Assembly: GCF_014530035.1 (NCBI RefSeq)
Contig: NZ_JACVMX010000002.1
Span: 248,001 to 312,000 of the forward strand
DNA length: 64,000 nt
Source: Leucobacter sp. cx-328
Lineage (GTDB): Bacteria > Actinomycetota > Actinomycetes > Actinomycetales > Microbacteriaceae
Direction of reading: 5' to 3'
This document shows, in pieces, positions 16,206 through 24,638 of the stretch. Each line of letters begins with the position of its first letter. Positions within the stretch are counted from its first letter, which is position 1. A program made the translations under genes and the position numbers. Under the pieces are notes generated by a model. That model searched no databases. It saw nothing but the letters and a program-made list of their open reading frames with translations, and was not told where the DNA came from.

Positions 16206-17066
16206 ATGAATCGCATCGCCCGCAGTACCCTCGCCCTCAGTGCCATCGCCGCTGTCGCGATGGGTGCGACCGCGTGCTCATCGGGGACCGAGAAGGAAGC
16301 CGCAGCAGCAGAGGGTGTCACGACGCTGACCGTCGCGACCGGCGCAAGCCCGAAGCCGTACACGTTCCTCGACGAGAATGACGAACTCACCGGCTACGAC
16401 ATTGAGATCCTGCGCGCAGTCGATGAAAAGCTGCCAGAGATCGAGTTCAAGTTCGAGGTTGTTGACTTCCCGCAGCTGTTCGCTGGCCTGGACTCTGGTC
16501 TGTACAACATCGTTGCGAACAACCTCTCGGCAACGGAGGAGCGCAAGGAGAAGTACGACTTCGCAACCCCGACAATCGAGGCGCAGTTCGGCATCATCAC
16601 CAAGGATGCCTCGCAGAAGATCACGAGCCTCGACGATCTCGCTGGCAAGCGTACCTATGGTGAACCCGGCCTGAACTTCACGCGTGTGCTCGAGCAGTAC
16701 AACGAGCAGAACCCGGGCAAGGAGATCAGCATCGAGTACACCGAGCTGGATACTCAGACCCAGTACAAGAACCTTGCGACCGGTGGCATCGACTTCCTCT
16801 TCAACGAGCGTGTGGTCTACAACGAGCTCGGCGGCCCTGACACCGCACTCAAGCTCAACTTCACTGAGCTCGATGGCAAGTACCTCAGCGATACCTTCGG
16901 CACGAACCTGTATTCGGCGTTCGCGTTCTCGAAGCGTACGAATGACGTTGACGCGATCGTGGAGCAGATCAACGGCGCGATCAGTGAACTCGATGAGGAT
17001 GGCACGCTCGCAAAGCTCAGCGACGAGTTCTTCGGCTACGACGTCACGCCGAAGAACGTGAAGTAA
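16206..17066 (+). CDS. Amino-acid ABC transporter substrate-binding lipoprotein
   Basis: Family 3 solute-binding protein of 286 residues. The signal peptide ends in lipobox ATAC with C24 as the lipid anchor. Then follow TVATGASPKPYTF, GYDIEILRAVDEKLP and LFAGLDSGLYNIVANNLSATEERKE, typical for polar amino-acid and cystine binders. It captures the substrate outside the membrane for the permease and ATPase encoded next. The gene order (binder, permease, ATPase, LLM monooxygenase, acetyltransferase) matches operons that take up S-modified cysteines, so a cysteine conjugate is the best guess. GAAAGGA precedes the ATG. Confidence 0.87.
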   Translation: MNRIARSTLALSAIAAVAMGATACSSGTEKEAAAAEGVTTLTVATGASPKPYTFLDENDELTGYDIEILRAVDEKLPEIEFKFEVVDFPQLFAGLDSGLYNIVANNLSATEERKEKYDFATPTIEAQFGIITKDASQKITSLDDLAGKRTYGEPGLNFTRVLEQYNEQNPGKEISIEYTELDTQTQYKNLATGGIDFLFNERVVYNELGGPDTALKLNFTELDGKYLSDTFGTNLYSAFAFSKRTNDVDAIVEQINGAISELDEDGTLAKLSDEFFGYDVTPKNVK

Positions 17067-17073
17067 TTCCCCG

Positions 17074-17841
17074 ATGAACCAGATCATCGACTTCGAGGCG
17101 ATCCTCAAGTACGCGATCGCACTGCTGCCATACATTCCGATGACGCTCGCCCTGAGCGTCATCGCGACGGTGCTCGGCACGGTGCTTGGCCTCGCGATCG
17201 CGCTGGTGAAGAAAGCAAAGATCCCGGTTCTCAGCCAGATCATCGCGGTGCTCGTCTCGTACCTGCGCGGTACGCCGCCGCTCGTGCAACTGCTGCTCGC
17301 GGTCAACGCGGTCCCGATTGCTGTTCTCTACACAAACCAGGTCTTTGGCACCGACTACGATGCTCTCGGTATCTCGCCCTTTGTTGTCGCGGTCGTGACG
17401 TTCGCGCTCATTGAGGCGGCGTATAGCTCGGAGTCGATCCGCGCTGCGTTGTTGGCCGTGGATCCGCGCGAGATCGAAGCCGGCCGCTCGCTCGGCATGA
17501 CCTCGTGGCAGGTGCTGCGTCGCATCACGGTGCCGAACGCCTCGGTGATCGCTTTCCCGACGCTCGTGAACAACTTCATCGGCATGCTGAAGGCGTCGTC
17601 GCTCGCGTTCGTGGTTTCCGTCGTGGAGATTACGGCGTACGCGAAGATCCTCGGTGGCCGTGACTACCGCTTCTTCGAGGCATACCTAGCAACGGCGATC
17701 CTCTACTGGATCCTCACCGTGGTCATCGAGCAGATCGCTCGTGTCATCGAACAGCGTATGAATCTCACCGAGCGCGCGGATCGCGGCAGCCGCTTCGGTC
17801 TTGGTGGATGGGGCGCGAAGCGACAGGAGGTCACCGCATGA
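17074..17841 (+). CDS. Amino-acid ABC transporter permease
   Basis: Inner-membrane permease of 255 residues with about five transmembrane helices, of the HisM/TcyL type. The cytoplasmic coupling loop is EAGRSLGMTSWQVLRRITVP. It starts 8 bp after the binding-protein stop and overlaps the ATPase start by 4 bp, so the three transport genes are translationally coupled. Only one permease gene is present, which implies a homodimer in the transporter. The upstream gene sets the expected substrate class (polar or sulfur-containing amino acid). Confidence 0.88.
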   Translation: MNQIIDFEAILKYAIALLPYIPMTLALSVIATVLGTVLGLAIALVKKAKIPVLSQIIAVLVSYLRGTPPLVQLLLAVNAVPIAVLYTNQVFGTDYDALGISPFVVAVVTFALIEAAYSSESIRAALLAVDPREIEAGRSLGMTSWQVLRRITVPNASVIAFPTLVNNFIGMLKASSLAFVVSVVEITAYAKILGGRDYRFFEAYLATAILYWILTVVIEQIARVIEQRMNLTERADRGSRFGLGGWGAKRQEVTA

Positions 17842-18599
17842 TTTCGCTCACCAACATTGAAGCCGCATACGGCGATCGCGTCGTGATCGATGGCGTCTCA
17901 CTCGACGTGAAACAGGGGGAGGTGGCTGCGCTCGTCGGTCCTTCCGGCGCTGGCAAGTCGACGCTGTTGCGGTGCACGAATCTGCTGGAGAAGCCGCGTC
18001 GCGGCACGATCACCGTCGGGGACGCCACGGTCGATGCTGCTTCGGCATCGCATTCGGACGTGCTGCGCCTGCGGCGAGCAACCGCGATGGTGTTCCAGTC
18101 ATTCAACCTCTTCTCGCGCAAGACCGCGCTCGAGAATGTGGCTGAGGGCTTGCTGGTCGTTCGCGGCCTGGACAAGGGCGAAGCCCTCCGTGAAGCTGCC
18201 GAGCAGCTCGACCGCGTCGGCCTCACCAACCATTCGCATCAGTACCCCTCGCAGCTCTCGGGCGGTCAGCAGCAGCGCGTAGGCATCGCCCGCGCGCTTG
18301 CCATGCGGCCCGAGGTGTTGCTGCTCGACGAGCCGACGAGCGCGCTCGACCCCGAGCTCGTAGGTGAGGTGCTTGCGACGATCCGCCGCGTGGCCAGCGA
18401 AGGCCAGACCATGATCCTCGTCTCGCACGAGATGCACTTCGTGCGTCAGGTCGCGAACCGCGTGGTCTTCCTTGAGGGTGGCGCGATCCGCGAAGATCTC
18501 CCGCCCGAGCAATTCTTCGGCGCCGAAGCGAACGAGCGTACGCGTGCCTTCCTGCACGATTACCACCTCGCACACGGCAACACCGAGTACCAGATTTAA
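17838..18599 (+). CDS. Amino-acid ABC transporter ATP-binding protein
   Basis: ATPase of 253 residues. Walker A is GPSGAGKST (34-42), the Q-loop lies in MVFQSFNLFSRKTALENV, the signature is LSGGQQQR and Walker B is VLLLDEPTSALD, followed by the switch His in VSHEMHFVRQ. This is the GlnQ/TcyN type that powers polar amino-acid uptake. ATG 17838 overlaps the permease stop (ATGA); the ten codons before it lie in the permease and are not used. It drives transport together with the two preceding products. Confidence 0.9.
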   Translation: MISLTNIEAAYGDRVVIDGVSLDVKQGEVAALVGPSGAGKSTLLRCTNLLEKPRRGTITVGDATVDAASASHSDVLRLRRATAMVFQSFNLFSRKTALENVAEGLLVVRGLDKGEALREAAEQLDRVGLTNHSHQYPSQLSGGQQQRVGIARALAMRPEVLLLDEPTSALDPELVGEVLATIRRVASEGQTMILVSHEMHFVRQVANRVVFLEGGAIREDLPPEQFFGAEANERTRAFLHDYHLAHGNTEYQI

Positions 18600-18620
18600 T
18601 TTCAGACTTTAGGACTCCTC

Positions 18621-19649
18621 ATGACTCAGACTCCCCGCCCGATCCGCAGCCTCGGCTTCATTCACCTCGCGCCGTTCGACCGCGACTCACCTCGCAAGGG
18701 CTTGGATGAGGCGATCGAGCTCTTCCAGTACGCCGAAGAGCTCGGCCTCGACAGCGGCTGGCTGCGCACGCGCCACATGCAGTACGGCCTGCCGTCGCCG
18801 GCTGTGCTGTTCGGTGCGCTGTCGCAGGCGACCGAGCGAATCGGCCTCGGCAGCGCGGTCATTCCGGTGGGTTACGAGAACCCGTTCCGTCTCGCTGAAG
18901 ACCTCGGCACCGCAGACGTGCTCGCAGGCGGCCGCGTGCTTGCTGGCCTGAGCGTGCACGGTCCCGGCTACGGTGACGACACGGTGAACGACGCGGTCTA
19001 CGACACTGGCTGGCGCGAGGAAGATTACGGCTACGGCCGCATCCAGCGCCTGCGTGGCCTGCTCGCCGGCGATCCCGTGCGCGAGATCCCGGAGTACAAC
19101 GGCATCGGAGGAGACTTCGATTCTGAGCGCGTTGAGCCGCACTCGGCGGGTCTCTCGGATCGCCTCTGGTACGGCGGCGGATCGCTCCGCTCGGCAGAGT
19201 GGGCAGGCGAGGCCGGCCTGAACTGGCTCATCAGCAACATTTCGTCCACCGAGAATGGCGTCCGTGACTTCGGTGAGGTCCAGCGCAACCAGATCGCAGC
19301 GTTCCGCGCGAAGCATCCCGCTGGTGACGCGGCCCGCGCATCGGTCGCTCGCGTGCTCGTGCCGACCTCGGGCGCAACCCCCGAGCAGATCGAAAAGTAC
19401 GAAGCGTACGCCGCTGGCCGACTGCCCCGCACCGAGAAGGTTCACGGTAAGGCAACGATCATCGCTCCAGACGTCGTCGGAACGGCCGAGGAGATCGTTG
19501 AGTTCATCCGCAACGACGTCGCGTTCCAGGCAGCTGATGACTACATCTTCGAGTTGCCCTTCGAGTTCGAGCTCGAAGACTGGAAGCACATCCTCCGCGT
19601 CCTCGCCACCGAAATCGGCCCAGCGCTCGGTTGGACGCCCGCCGCGTGA
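18621..19649 (+). CDS. LLM-class flavin-dependent monooxygenase
   Basis: Luciferase-like TIM-barrel protein of 342 residues. RSLGFIHLAPFD forms the first strand, ATERIGLGSAVIPVGYENPFRLAEDLGTADVLAGGRV is the hallmark flavin-binding region, and LWYGGGSLRSAEWAGEAGLNW lies late in the barrel. Such enzymes use reduced FMN and oxygen, commonly to cleave C-S bonds. Its place between an amino-acid ABC transporter and a GNAT acetyltransferase mirrors Bacillus YxeK/YtmO, where N-acetylated S-(2-succino)cysteine or similar is cleaved. The same substrate here is inference. No flavin reductase is encoded beside it. Confidence 0.8.
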   Translation: MTQTPRPIRSLGFIHLAPFDRDSPRKGLDEAIELFQYAEELGLDSGWLRTRHMQYGLPSPAVLFGALSQATERIGLGSAVIPVGYENPFRLAEDLGTADVLAGGRVLAGLSVHGPGYGDDTVNDAVYDTGWREEDYGYGRIQRLRGLLAGDPVREIPEYNGIGGDFDSERVEPHSAGLSDRLWYGGGSLRSAEWAGEAGLNWLISNISSTENGVRDFGEVQRNQIAAFRAKHPAGDAARASVARVLVPTSGATPEQIEKYEAYAAGRLPRTEKVHGKATIIAPDVVGTAEEIVEFIRNDVAFQAADDYIFELPFEFELEDWKHILRVLATEIGPALGWTPAA

Positions 19650-20155
19650 CCGAGATTCAGGTGCGGCTCGCGGAGCCAGTCGATTTCGCGGCCGTTGACA
19701 CGCTCGTAGACGCTGCGTACGCGCACGATTACGGCGCGCAAGATGAAGACGCGGATCCGAACAGCATGCACTTCGCGCGCAACCGCGCGAAGGAGTTCGA
19801 CGTCTGGCTCGCGTTTCTGCCCGGCGTCGAGACGCCCGTCGGCAGCATTACGACGAGGCGCCTCGACGGCCCGCCGCTGCATGAGGACGTTCGTGTAGAC
19901 GAACTCGACCTGCGCCTGCTCGCTGTCTCATCAGCGGTGCGCCGGCAGGGTATCGGCGCGCAGCTCATGCGCTTCGTGGAGCAGCACACTGCTGCGCAAG
20001 GATGGCGAGCGGTCTTCCTCAAAACGGCACCCCATATGGATGGTGCACACCTGCTCTATGAATCGCTTGGATTCGAGCGTGACAGCGACCGTGACGGACT
20101 CTGGATCGACGGCGAACACCAGTTCCATCTGCTGACCTACGTCAAAGCGGTGTAA
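19646..20155 (+). CDS. GNAT-family N-acetyltransferase (operon with LLM enzyme)
   Basis: Acetyltransferase of 169 residues. The acetyl-CoA loop is AVSSAVRRQGIGAQLMRF, and YESLGFERD closes the fold as in amino-acid and amine acetyltransferases. GTG 19646 overlaps the LLM stop (GTGA); a TTG at 19631 would add five residues. In the yxe/ytm-type operons this enzyme acetylates the imported cysteine conjugate before the monooxygenase acts, and that role fits here. The matching deacetylase is not in the operon. A strong terminator follows 7 bp later, ending the unit. Confidence 0.8.
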   Translation: MTEIQVRLAEPVDFAAVDTLVDAAYAHDYGAQDEDADPNSMHFARNRAKEFDVWLAFLPGVETPVGSITTRRLDGPPLHEDVRVDELDLRLLAVSSAVRRQGIGAQLMRFVEQHTAAQGWRAVFLKTAPHMDGAHLLYESLGFERDSDRDGLWIDGEHQFHLLTYVKAV

Positions 20156-20161
20156 CGATCC

Positions 20162-20191
20162 GCGCCCCGTACTGCACTTGGTACGGGGCGC
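20162..20191 (+). terminator. Rho-independent terminator of the 16.2-20.2 kb operon
   Basis: Perfect 11-bp arms GCGCCCCGTAC and GTACGGGGCGC around TGCACTTG, followed by TTTGTTGT, 7 bp after the acetyltransferase stop. Confidence 0.85.
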
Positions 20192-20254
20192 TTTGTTGTG
20201 TTCCCACGAAACATCGCGGGAACTCTCAGGCGTGCTGAACGTAGAATGAGGGAC

Positions 20255-20899
20255 GTGAGCGACAAACTCCTGCATTTGGTGCGCCATGGCGAGGTTCATA
20301 ACCCCGACAAGGTGCTATACGGCCGTATCCCCGGGTTCCGACTGTCTGAGCGAGGCCATGAGATGGCTGAAGCGGCGGCCCTTGAACTCGCGGGCAGTGA
20401 CCGCAAGATCGCAAAGCTGTTTGCATCGCCGCTTGAGCGCGCGCAGCAGTCTGCGCGACCTATTTCGAGCGTGTTCAGTCTGGAAATTCAGACCGAGCCC
20501 CGCATCATCGAACCCACGAACTTCTTTGAGGGCATGGTGAACAACGGACCAGACGCGGCGTTCAAGAAGCCCCGCTACTGGTACAAGTTCTGGAACCCCA
20601 TGCGCCCGAGTTGGGGCGAGCCGTACCGCGACGTCGCGGCACGTGTTCGTGAAGCAATGGATGAGGCGTGGGAGACCACACGCGGCGGCGACATCGTTAT
20701 GGTGTCGCACCAGTCACCCATTTGGATGGCGCACCTCGACATCGTCGGGAAGCCACTTCCGCACAACCCGGCAAAGCGCCGGTGCGACCTTTCAAGCATT
20801 ACGACGTTCGAAAAGCGCGGCGAGCGCTGGTTCGAGGTGGACTACCGCAACCCTGCGGCCGGTCTGGTTGACGATGCGATTGATGTAGGTGCAGTGTGA
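20255..20899 (+). CDS. Histidine phosphatase (phosphoglycerate-mutase superfamily)
   Basis: Protein of 214 residues. The phospho-acceptor is in LLHLVRHGEVHNP, the second His in MVSHQSPIW, and ASPLERAQQSA supplies the conserved Arg. The specific substrate is unknown; in actinobacteria this gene commonly heads the TlpA-CcdA-ResB cluster, as it does here. The start could be GTG 20255 or ATG 20246; GTG is preferred because TAGAAT at about 20242 looks like a -10 box that would give a near-leaderless transcript. The stop overlaps the next GTG. Confidence 0.82.
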   Translation: MSDKLLHLVRHGEVHNPDKVLYGRIPGFRLSERGHEMAEAAALELAGSDRKIAKLFASPLERAQQSARPISSVFSLEIQTEPRIIEPTNFFEGMVNNGPDAAFKKPRYWYKFWNPMRPSWGEPYRDVAARVREAMDEAWETTRGGDIVMVSHQSPIWMAHLDIVGKPLPHNPAKRRCDLSSITTFEKRGERWFEVDYRNPAAGLVDDAIDVGAV

Positions 20900-21522
20900 G
20901 TTCTCACTTTGGTGTTCGGTCAATGCTGGTTGGCGCAACCCTCGTGGCTGCGCTCGGTCTCGCTGGCTGCAGCGGCGGCAGCAACCTTTCCGACCAGTGG
21001 AACGAAGGCGGCGACAAGGGCTACGTGTCAGGTGATGGCACCTCAGCATCGATCCCTGCCGCTGAACGCACCGAGCCTGTCGTGTTCGAGGGCACTGTCG
21101 AAGACGGCAGCACTCTCAGCAGCGCAGATGTTGCCGGCAACGTGACCGTTGTGAACTTCTGGTACGCGGGCTGCGCGCCCTGCCGAGCTGAGGCTCCCGA
21201 CCTCGTTGCCGCTCATGAAGAGTTTGCAGATGAAGACGTGCAGTTCGTTGGCGTGAACACCCGAGACCAGGTTGCGCAGGCTGAGCAGTTCGCAAAGCAG
21301 TTCGGCATCGACTACCCATCCATCATGGACAATGAGGGCGGCCGTGAGGTGCAGCGTGCGTTCGCTGGCCAGGTACCGCTCAACGCAGTGCCGACCACGC
21401 TTGTGCTCGACCGTGAGGGCCGCGTTGCCCACCGCGTCATCGGCCAGCTCGCTGGCGAATCGCAGCTGCGTACCCTCATCCAGGAGACGCTCGACGAGTC
21501 GTCTGCCGAAGCCAAGTCGTAA
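20896..21522 (+). CDS. TlpA/ResA-like thiol-disulfide lipoprotein
   Basis: Membrane-anchored thioredoxin-fold protein of 208 residues. The lipobox LAGC places C25 as the anchor, and the redox pair is CAPC at 93-96 in FWYAGCAPCRAEAP. The later cis-proline is in NAVPTTLV. It would reduce the heme-binding cysteines of apocytochrome c outside the membrane, taking electrons from the CcdA product encoded next. It starts at GTG overlapping the phosphatase stop, and CcdA follows 3 bp after its own stop. Confidence 0.9.
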   Translation: MSSHFGVRSMLVGATLVAALGLAGCSGGSNLSDQWNEGGDKGYVSGDGTSASIPAAERTEPVVFEGTVEDGSTLSSADVAGNVTVVNFWYAGCAPCRAEAPDLVAAHEEFADEDVQFVGVNTRDQVAQAEQFAKQFGIDYPSIMDNEGGREVQRAFAGQVPLNAVPTTLVLDREGRVAHRVIGQLAGESQLRTLIQETLDESSAEAKS

Positions 21523-21525
21523 GCC

Positions 21526-22296
21526 GTGGGACTGCAGGATCTTGTCGCTGACGGGCAGCTGCTCGTCGCATCGCTGATCGCGCTCCTCGCTGGCCTGGTG
21601 TCGTTCCTGTCACCCTGCGTGCTGCCGCTGATTCCCGGGTACCTCGCGTACGTGTCTGGCGTTGCAGGGAGTGGCGGATCCGCCGCCGCTGCGAACCCAG
21701 CCTCGGCGAAGAAGGCCGAACGGCGCCGAATGATCATCGGCTCGCTGCTGTTCATTGCCGGCTTTACGCTCGTGTTCTTGCTCATCAACGTGGCCGCCGG
21801 CGCGATCGGATTCTGGCTCTGGGATTACCAAGACATCATCATTCAGGTGATGGGTCTGGTCGTCATCGTCATGGGCCTTGTGTTCATGGGGGCGTTCTCG
21901 AAGCTGCAGAACACCAAGAAGATGAAGCTCAAGCCGCGCGTTGGCCTCGCAGGCGCACCCGTGCTTGGCATCGTGTTCGCAATCGGTTGGGCGCCGTGCA
22001 TGGGTCCGACGCTTGGCGTCGTGATGACGCTCGCTGCGCAGTCGGGCTCTGTCGGCCGCGCGACCGTGCTCGCCCTGTTCTATTGCATCGGACTCGGCGT
22101 CCCCTTCGTGCTGGCATCGTTCGGTTTCGGCTGGATGACCCAGACAATGTCCTTCTTTAAGCGCCACATTCGTGTCGTTAACCTGATCGGCGGAGCCCTG
22201 CTGATCCTCATCGGTCTCCTCATGGTGACCGGACTCTGGAGCAAGATGATGTTCGCAATGCAGGCGGTGATCGGCGACTTTGGCACGATCCTCTGA
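21526..22296 (+). CDS. ccdA: CcdA-type cytochrome c biogenesis membrane protein
   Basis: Integral membrane protein of 256 residues with six hydrophobic segments. Redox cysteines sit in FLSPCVLPLIPGYLAYVSG and GWAPCMGPTLG, one in each inverted half, as in CcdA and the DsbD core. It would pass reducing equivalents from cytoplasmic thioredoxin across the membrane to the TlpA-like protein encoded upstream. It starts at GTG 21526, and the next gene starts inside its last codons. Confidence 0.9.
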   Translation: MGLQDLVADGQLLVASLIALLAGLVSFLSPCVLPLIPGYLAYVSGVAGSGGSAAAANPASAKKAERRRMIIGSLLFIAGFTLVFLLINVAAGAIGFWLWDYQDIIIQVMGLVVIVMGLVFMGAFSKLQNTKKMKLKPRVGLAGAPVLGIVFAIGWAPCMGPTLGVVMTLAAQSGSVGRATVLALFYCIGLGVPFVLASFGFGWMTQTMSFFKRHIRVVNLIGGALLILIGLLMVTGLWSKMMFAMQAVIGDFGTIL

Positions 22297-24091
22297 CCCC
22301 ATTGAGCCAGCCGACGCAGCTGGCGAGGCTGGTGGCGGCCAGGCTGCCGTAGCCAGCGAGACAGCCGCTGACTCGGCCAAGCAGGCTCCGAAGCGCCGTT
22401 TCTCCGGCCGTCCCGACGATTACGAGGACGGCAGCGGTGGTGCTTCCCCCATCAACCAGCCAGAGCTCGGCATCAAGGGCTGGTTCCGTTGGTTCTGGCG
22501 CCAGCTCACGAGCATGCGCGTTGCGCTTGTGCTCTTGCTGCTGCTCGCGGTCGCCGCGATCCCGGGTTCGCTCGTGCCGCAGCGCGGTGCAGACCCCAAC
22601 GGTGTACTGCAGTATGAGGCGGATCACCCCAAGCTCTTCAAAGTGCTCGACGCCTTCCCGATTCAGGCGTTTGACGTCTACAGCTCGGTCTGGTTCTCGG
22701 CGATCTACCTGCTGCTCTTCATCTCGCTGATCGGCTGCATCCTGCCGCGCATCGGCGCGCACTGGCGCGCCTGGCGCGGCACCCCGCCGAAGACTCCTGC
22801 GCGCCTGAACCGCATGGCTGGCTTTAGCGAGACGGTCGTTACGAACGCCGACGCGAGCGACGCGGAGAAGCGCGAGTTCGCGGAGCAGGCGATCGAACTC
22901 GCATCGGGAATGCTGAAGAAGCAGCGTTACCGCGTCGAGCGCCAGGGCGGCGAAGCCGTTGGCAAGCGCCCGGCTTGGATCTCGGTTTCGGCAGAGCGCG
23001 GCTACCTGCGTGAAACTGGAAACCTCATCTTCCACACCGGCCTCGTTGGCGTGCTTGTCAGCGTCGCGATCGGTGGCGCACTGACGTTCAACGGTCAGAA
23101 GGTGCTCGTTGAGGGCGAGACGATGGTGAACCAGCTCATCGACTATGACACCGTCAACTCGGGCAACAGCTTCAACGATGACAGCCTCGAACCTTTCGGT
23201 CTGCGTCTCGATGATCTCGAGATCGATTACATCGAGCTCGACGACCCCAACGTGAACGCGATCGGCCAGGTGAAGGAGTACCGCGCCAAGACGACGCTCA
23301 TTTCTCCCGATGGATCAGATGAGAGTGAGGAGGTGATCCGCGTTAACCACCCGCTGCGCGTGCATGGTTCGCCGATCTACCTCATTGCGAACGGCTACGC
23401 GCCGACCATCGTGATCCGGAACACCGTGGGTGAGATCGTGTACCAGGAGTCGATGCCCTTCATCCCGCAGGACACCAACCTCACCTCGCTCGGCGTCGTG
23501 AAGGTCATGCACGGCTTGACTGATGCAGACGGCAAGGCCCTGACTGACGAAGATGGCAAGTCGATCCAGCTCGGCCTGCGCGGCTTCTTCTACCCTACGC
23601 AGACCGAAAACTCATCTGGTGCGTTCACTTCGAACTACCCCGACCTCATGAACCCCGTATTGACGCTCGACGCGTTCGTCGGCGATCTTGGCGTCGATGA
23701 CGGTATCCCGCAGTCGGTCTACTCACTCGACACCACCAACATGGAGCAGCTCACCGGCCGCGCCATCGACGTGCCGTCGCTGCGACTGACCCCTGGCGAC
23801 ACCGTCGAGTTGCCGAACGATCTCGGCACGATCGAGCTCACCGCAACCCCGCGGTACGCGTCGTTCGATGTCATGCGAAACCCGGCACAGATTTGGATTC
23901 TTATTTTTGCCGTGGCAGCGCTTGGTGGCCTCATTTGGTCGCTCTTTGTGCCCCGCCGTCGCGTCTGGGTGAAGGCCATCATCGGTGATGACGGCATCAC
24001 GCTGCAGTACGCGGGTCTCGCCCGTGGCGATGACCCCTCGCTCGACCGCGCGGTTGGCGAGCTGCGCGAACAGCACCGCGAAGCGCTCTAG
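22280..24091 (+). CDS. resB: ResB-type cytochrome c biogenesis protein
   Basis: Protein of 603 residues, the heme-handling partner of ResC/CcsA in system II cytochrome c maturation. A charged N-terminus of about 70 residues is followed by a membrane segment (MRVALVLLLLLAVAAIPGSL), VPQRGADPNGV, two more helices and a large outside domain, then a final helix near residue 545. The start is a TTG that overlaps ccdA by 17 bp; no better start exists nearby. A CcsB/ResC gene normally follows but is absent: a terminator comes 16 bp later. Confidence 0.87.
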   Translation: MARSSDPIEPADAAGEAGGGQAAVASETAADSAKQAPKRRFSGRPDDYEDGSGGASPINQPELGIKGWFRWFWRQLTSMRVALVLLLLLAVAAIPGSLVPQRGADPNGVLQYEADHPKLFKVLDAFPIQAFDVYSSVWFSAIYLLLFISLIGCILPRIGAHWRAWRGTPPKTPARLNRMAGFSETVVTNADASDAEKREFAEQAIELASGMLKKQRYRVERQGGEAVGKRPAWISVSAERGYLRETGNLIFHTGLVGVLVSVAIGGALTFNGQKVLVEGETMVNQLIDYDTVNSGNSFNDDSLEPFGLRLDDLEIDYIELDDPNVNAIGQVKEYRAKTTLISPDGSDESEEVIRVNHPLRVHGSPIYLIANGYAPTIVIRNTVGEIVYQESMPFIPQDTNLTSLGVVKVMHGLTDADGKALTDEDGKSIQLGLRGFFYPTQTENSSGAFTSNYPDLMNPVLTLDAFVGDLGVDDGIPQSVYSLDTTNMEQLTGRAIDVPSLRLTPGDTVELPNDLGTIELTATPRYASFDVMRNPAQIWILIFAVAALGGLIWSLFVPRRRVWVKAIIGDDGITLQYAGLARGDDPSLDRAVGELREQHREAL

Positions 24092-24107
24092 CGAGTCTTC
24101 GCGCCTC

Positions 24108-24150
24108 AACAGAAAGCACCCCACCTCGAAGAGATGGGGTGCTTTCTGTT
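24108..24150. terminator. Bidirectional terminator between resB and GNAT genes
   Basis: Perfect 16-bp arms (24108-24123 and 24135-24150, AACAGAAAGCACCCCA and its complement) with an 11-base loop, between two convergent genes. The AAAG/CTTT ends give U-rich tails on both strands. Confidence 0.85.
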
Positions 24151-24194
24151 TGCCTCTGCATGCTTCGGCTCGGCGAGCTCGGTGGAACTGCCCC

Positions 24195-24638
24195 TTATGC
24201 CGGCTCAATATCCATGCGGAACTGGTGTGCCCGGAACTCCATCCGCTCGCGCAGGTAGAACCGGTGGGCACTGAAACGCTGAACACCGGAATCGAGCATG
24301 AGCACGGAGCAACCGAGCTCACGCGCCCGATCTTTGAGGTGCGAGAGGATCTCGGAGCCGAAGCCGCGCGAACGAGCCGCTGCCGCGGTTGAAAGGTCGT
24401 CGATGTATAACTTGCGACCAGCGCCTGTGCTTGCGACCACGCGCCAGCCGGCCACTGCAACGCAATCGGCGTTGTCATCGTCGCCGTCGAAGATCGCAGT
24501 GAAGCGGAGACCTTGCGGTGTGCCCTCCTCGATGACCTGCTGGAACAGCTCATCAGTCAGGCTGGGGCGGAGCTCTCGGAGTACCGGTAGGGCGGTCTGC
24601 CAGCGCGGGTCCTCTGCACCTGCAAGATCGATGATCAT
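24195..24638 (-). CDS. GNAT-family N-acetyltransferase (stand-alone)
   Basis: Acetyltransferase of 147 residues. YIDDLSTAAAARSRGFGSEILSHL is the acetyl-CoA binding segment, and RFSAHRFYLRERMEFRAHQF is the closing alpha-beta unit. The N-terminal half (PVLRELRPSLTDELFQQV) resembles single-domain GNATs acting on small amines or peptides, but no substrate can be named. The start at 24638 has GGAGG 7 bp upstream on the minus strand. It converges on resB across a strong terminator and is not part of that operon. Confidence 0.8.
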   Translation of the reverse strand: MIIDLAGAEDPRWQTALPVLRELRPSLTDELFQQVIEEGTPQGLRFTAIFDGDDDNADCVAVAGWRVVASTGAGRKLYIDDLSTAAAARSRGFGSEILSHLKDRARELGCSVLMLDSGVQRFSAHRFYLRERMEFRAHQFRMDIEPA

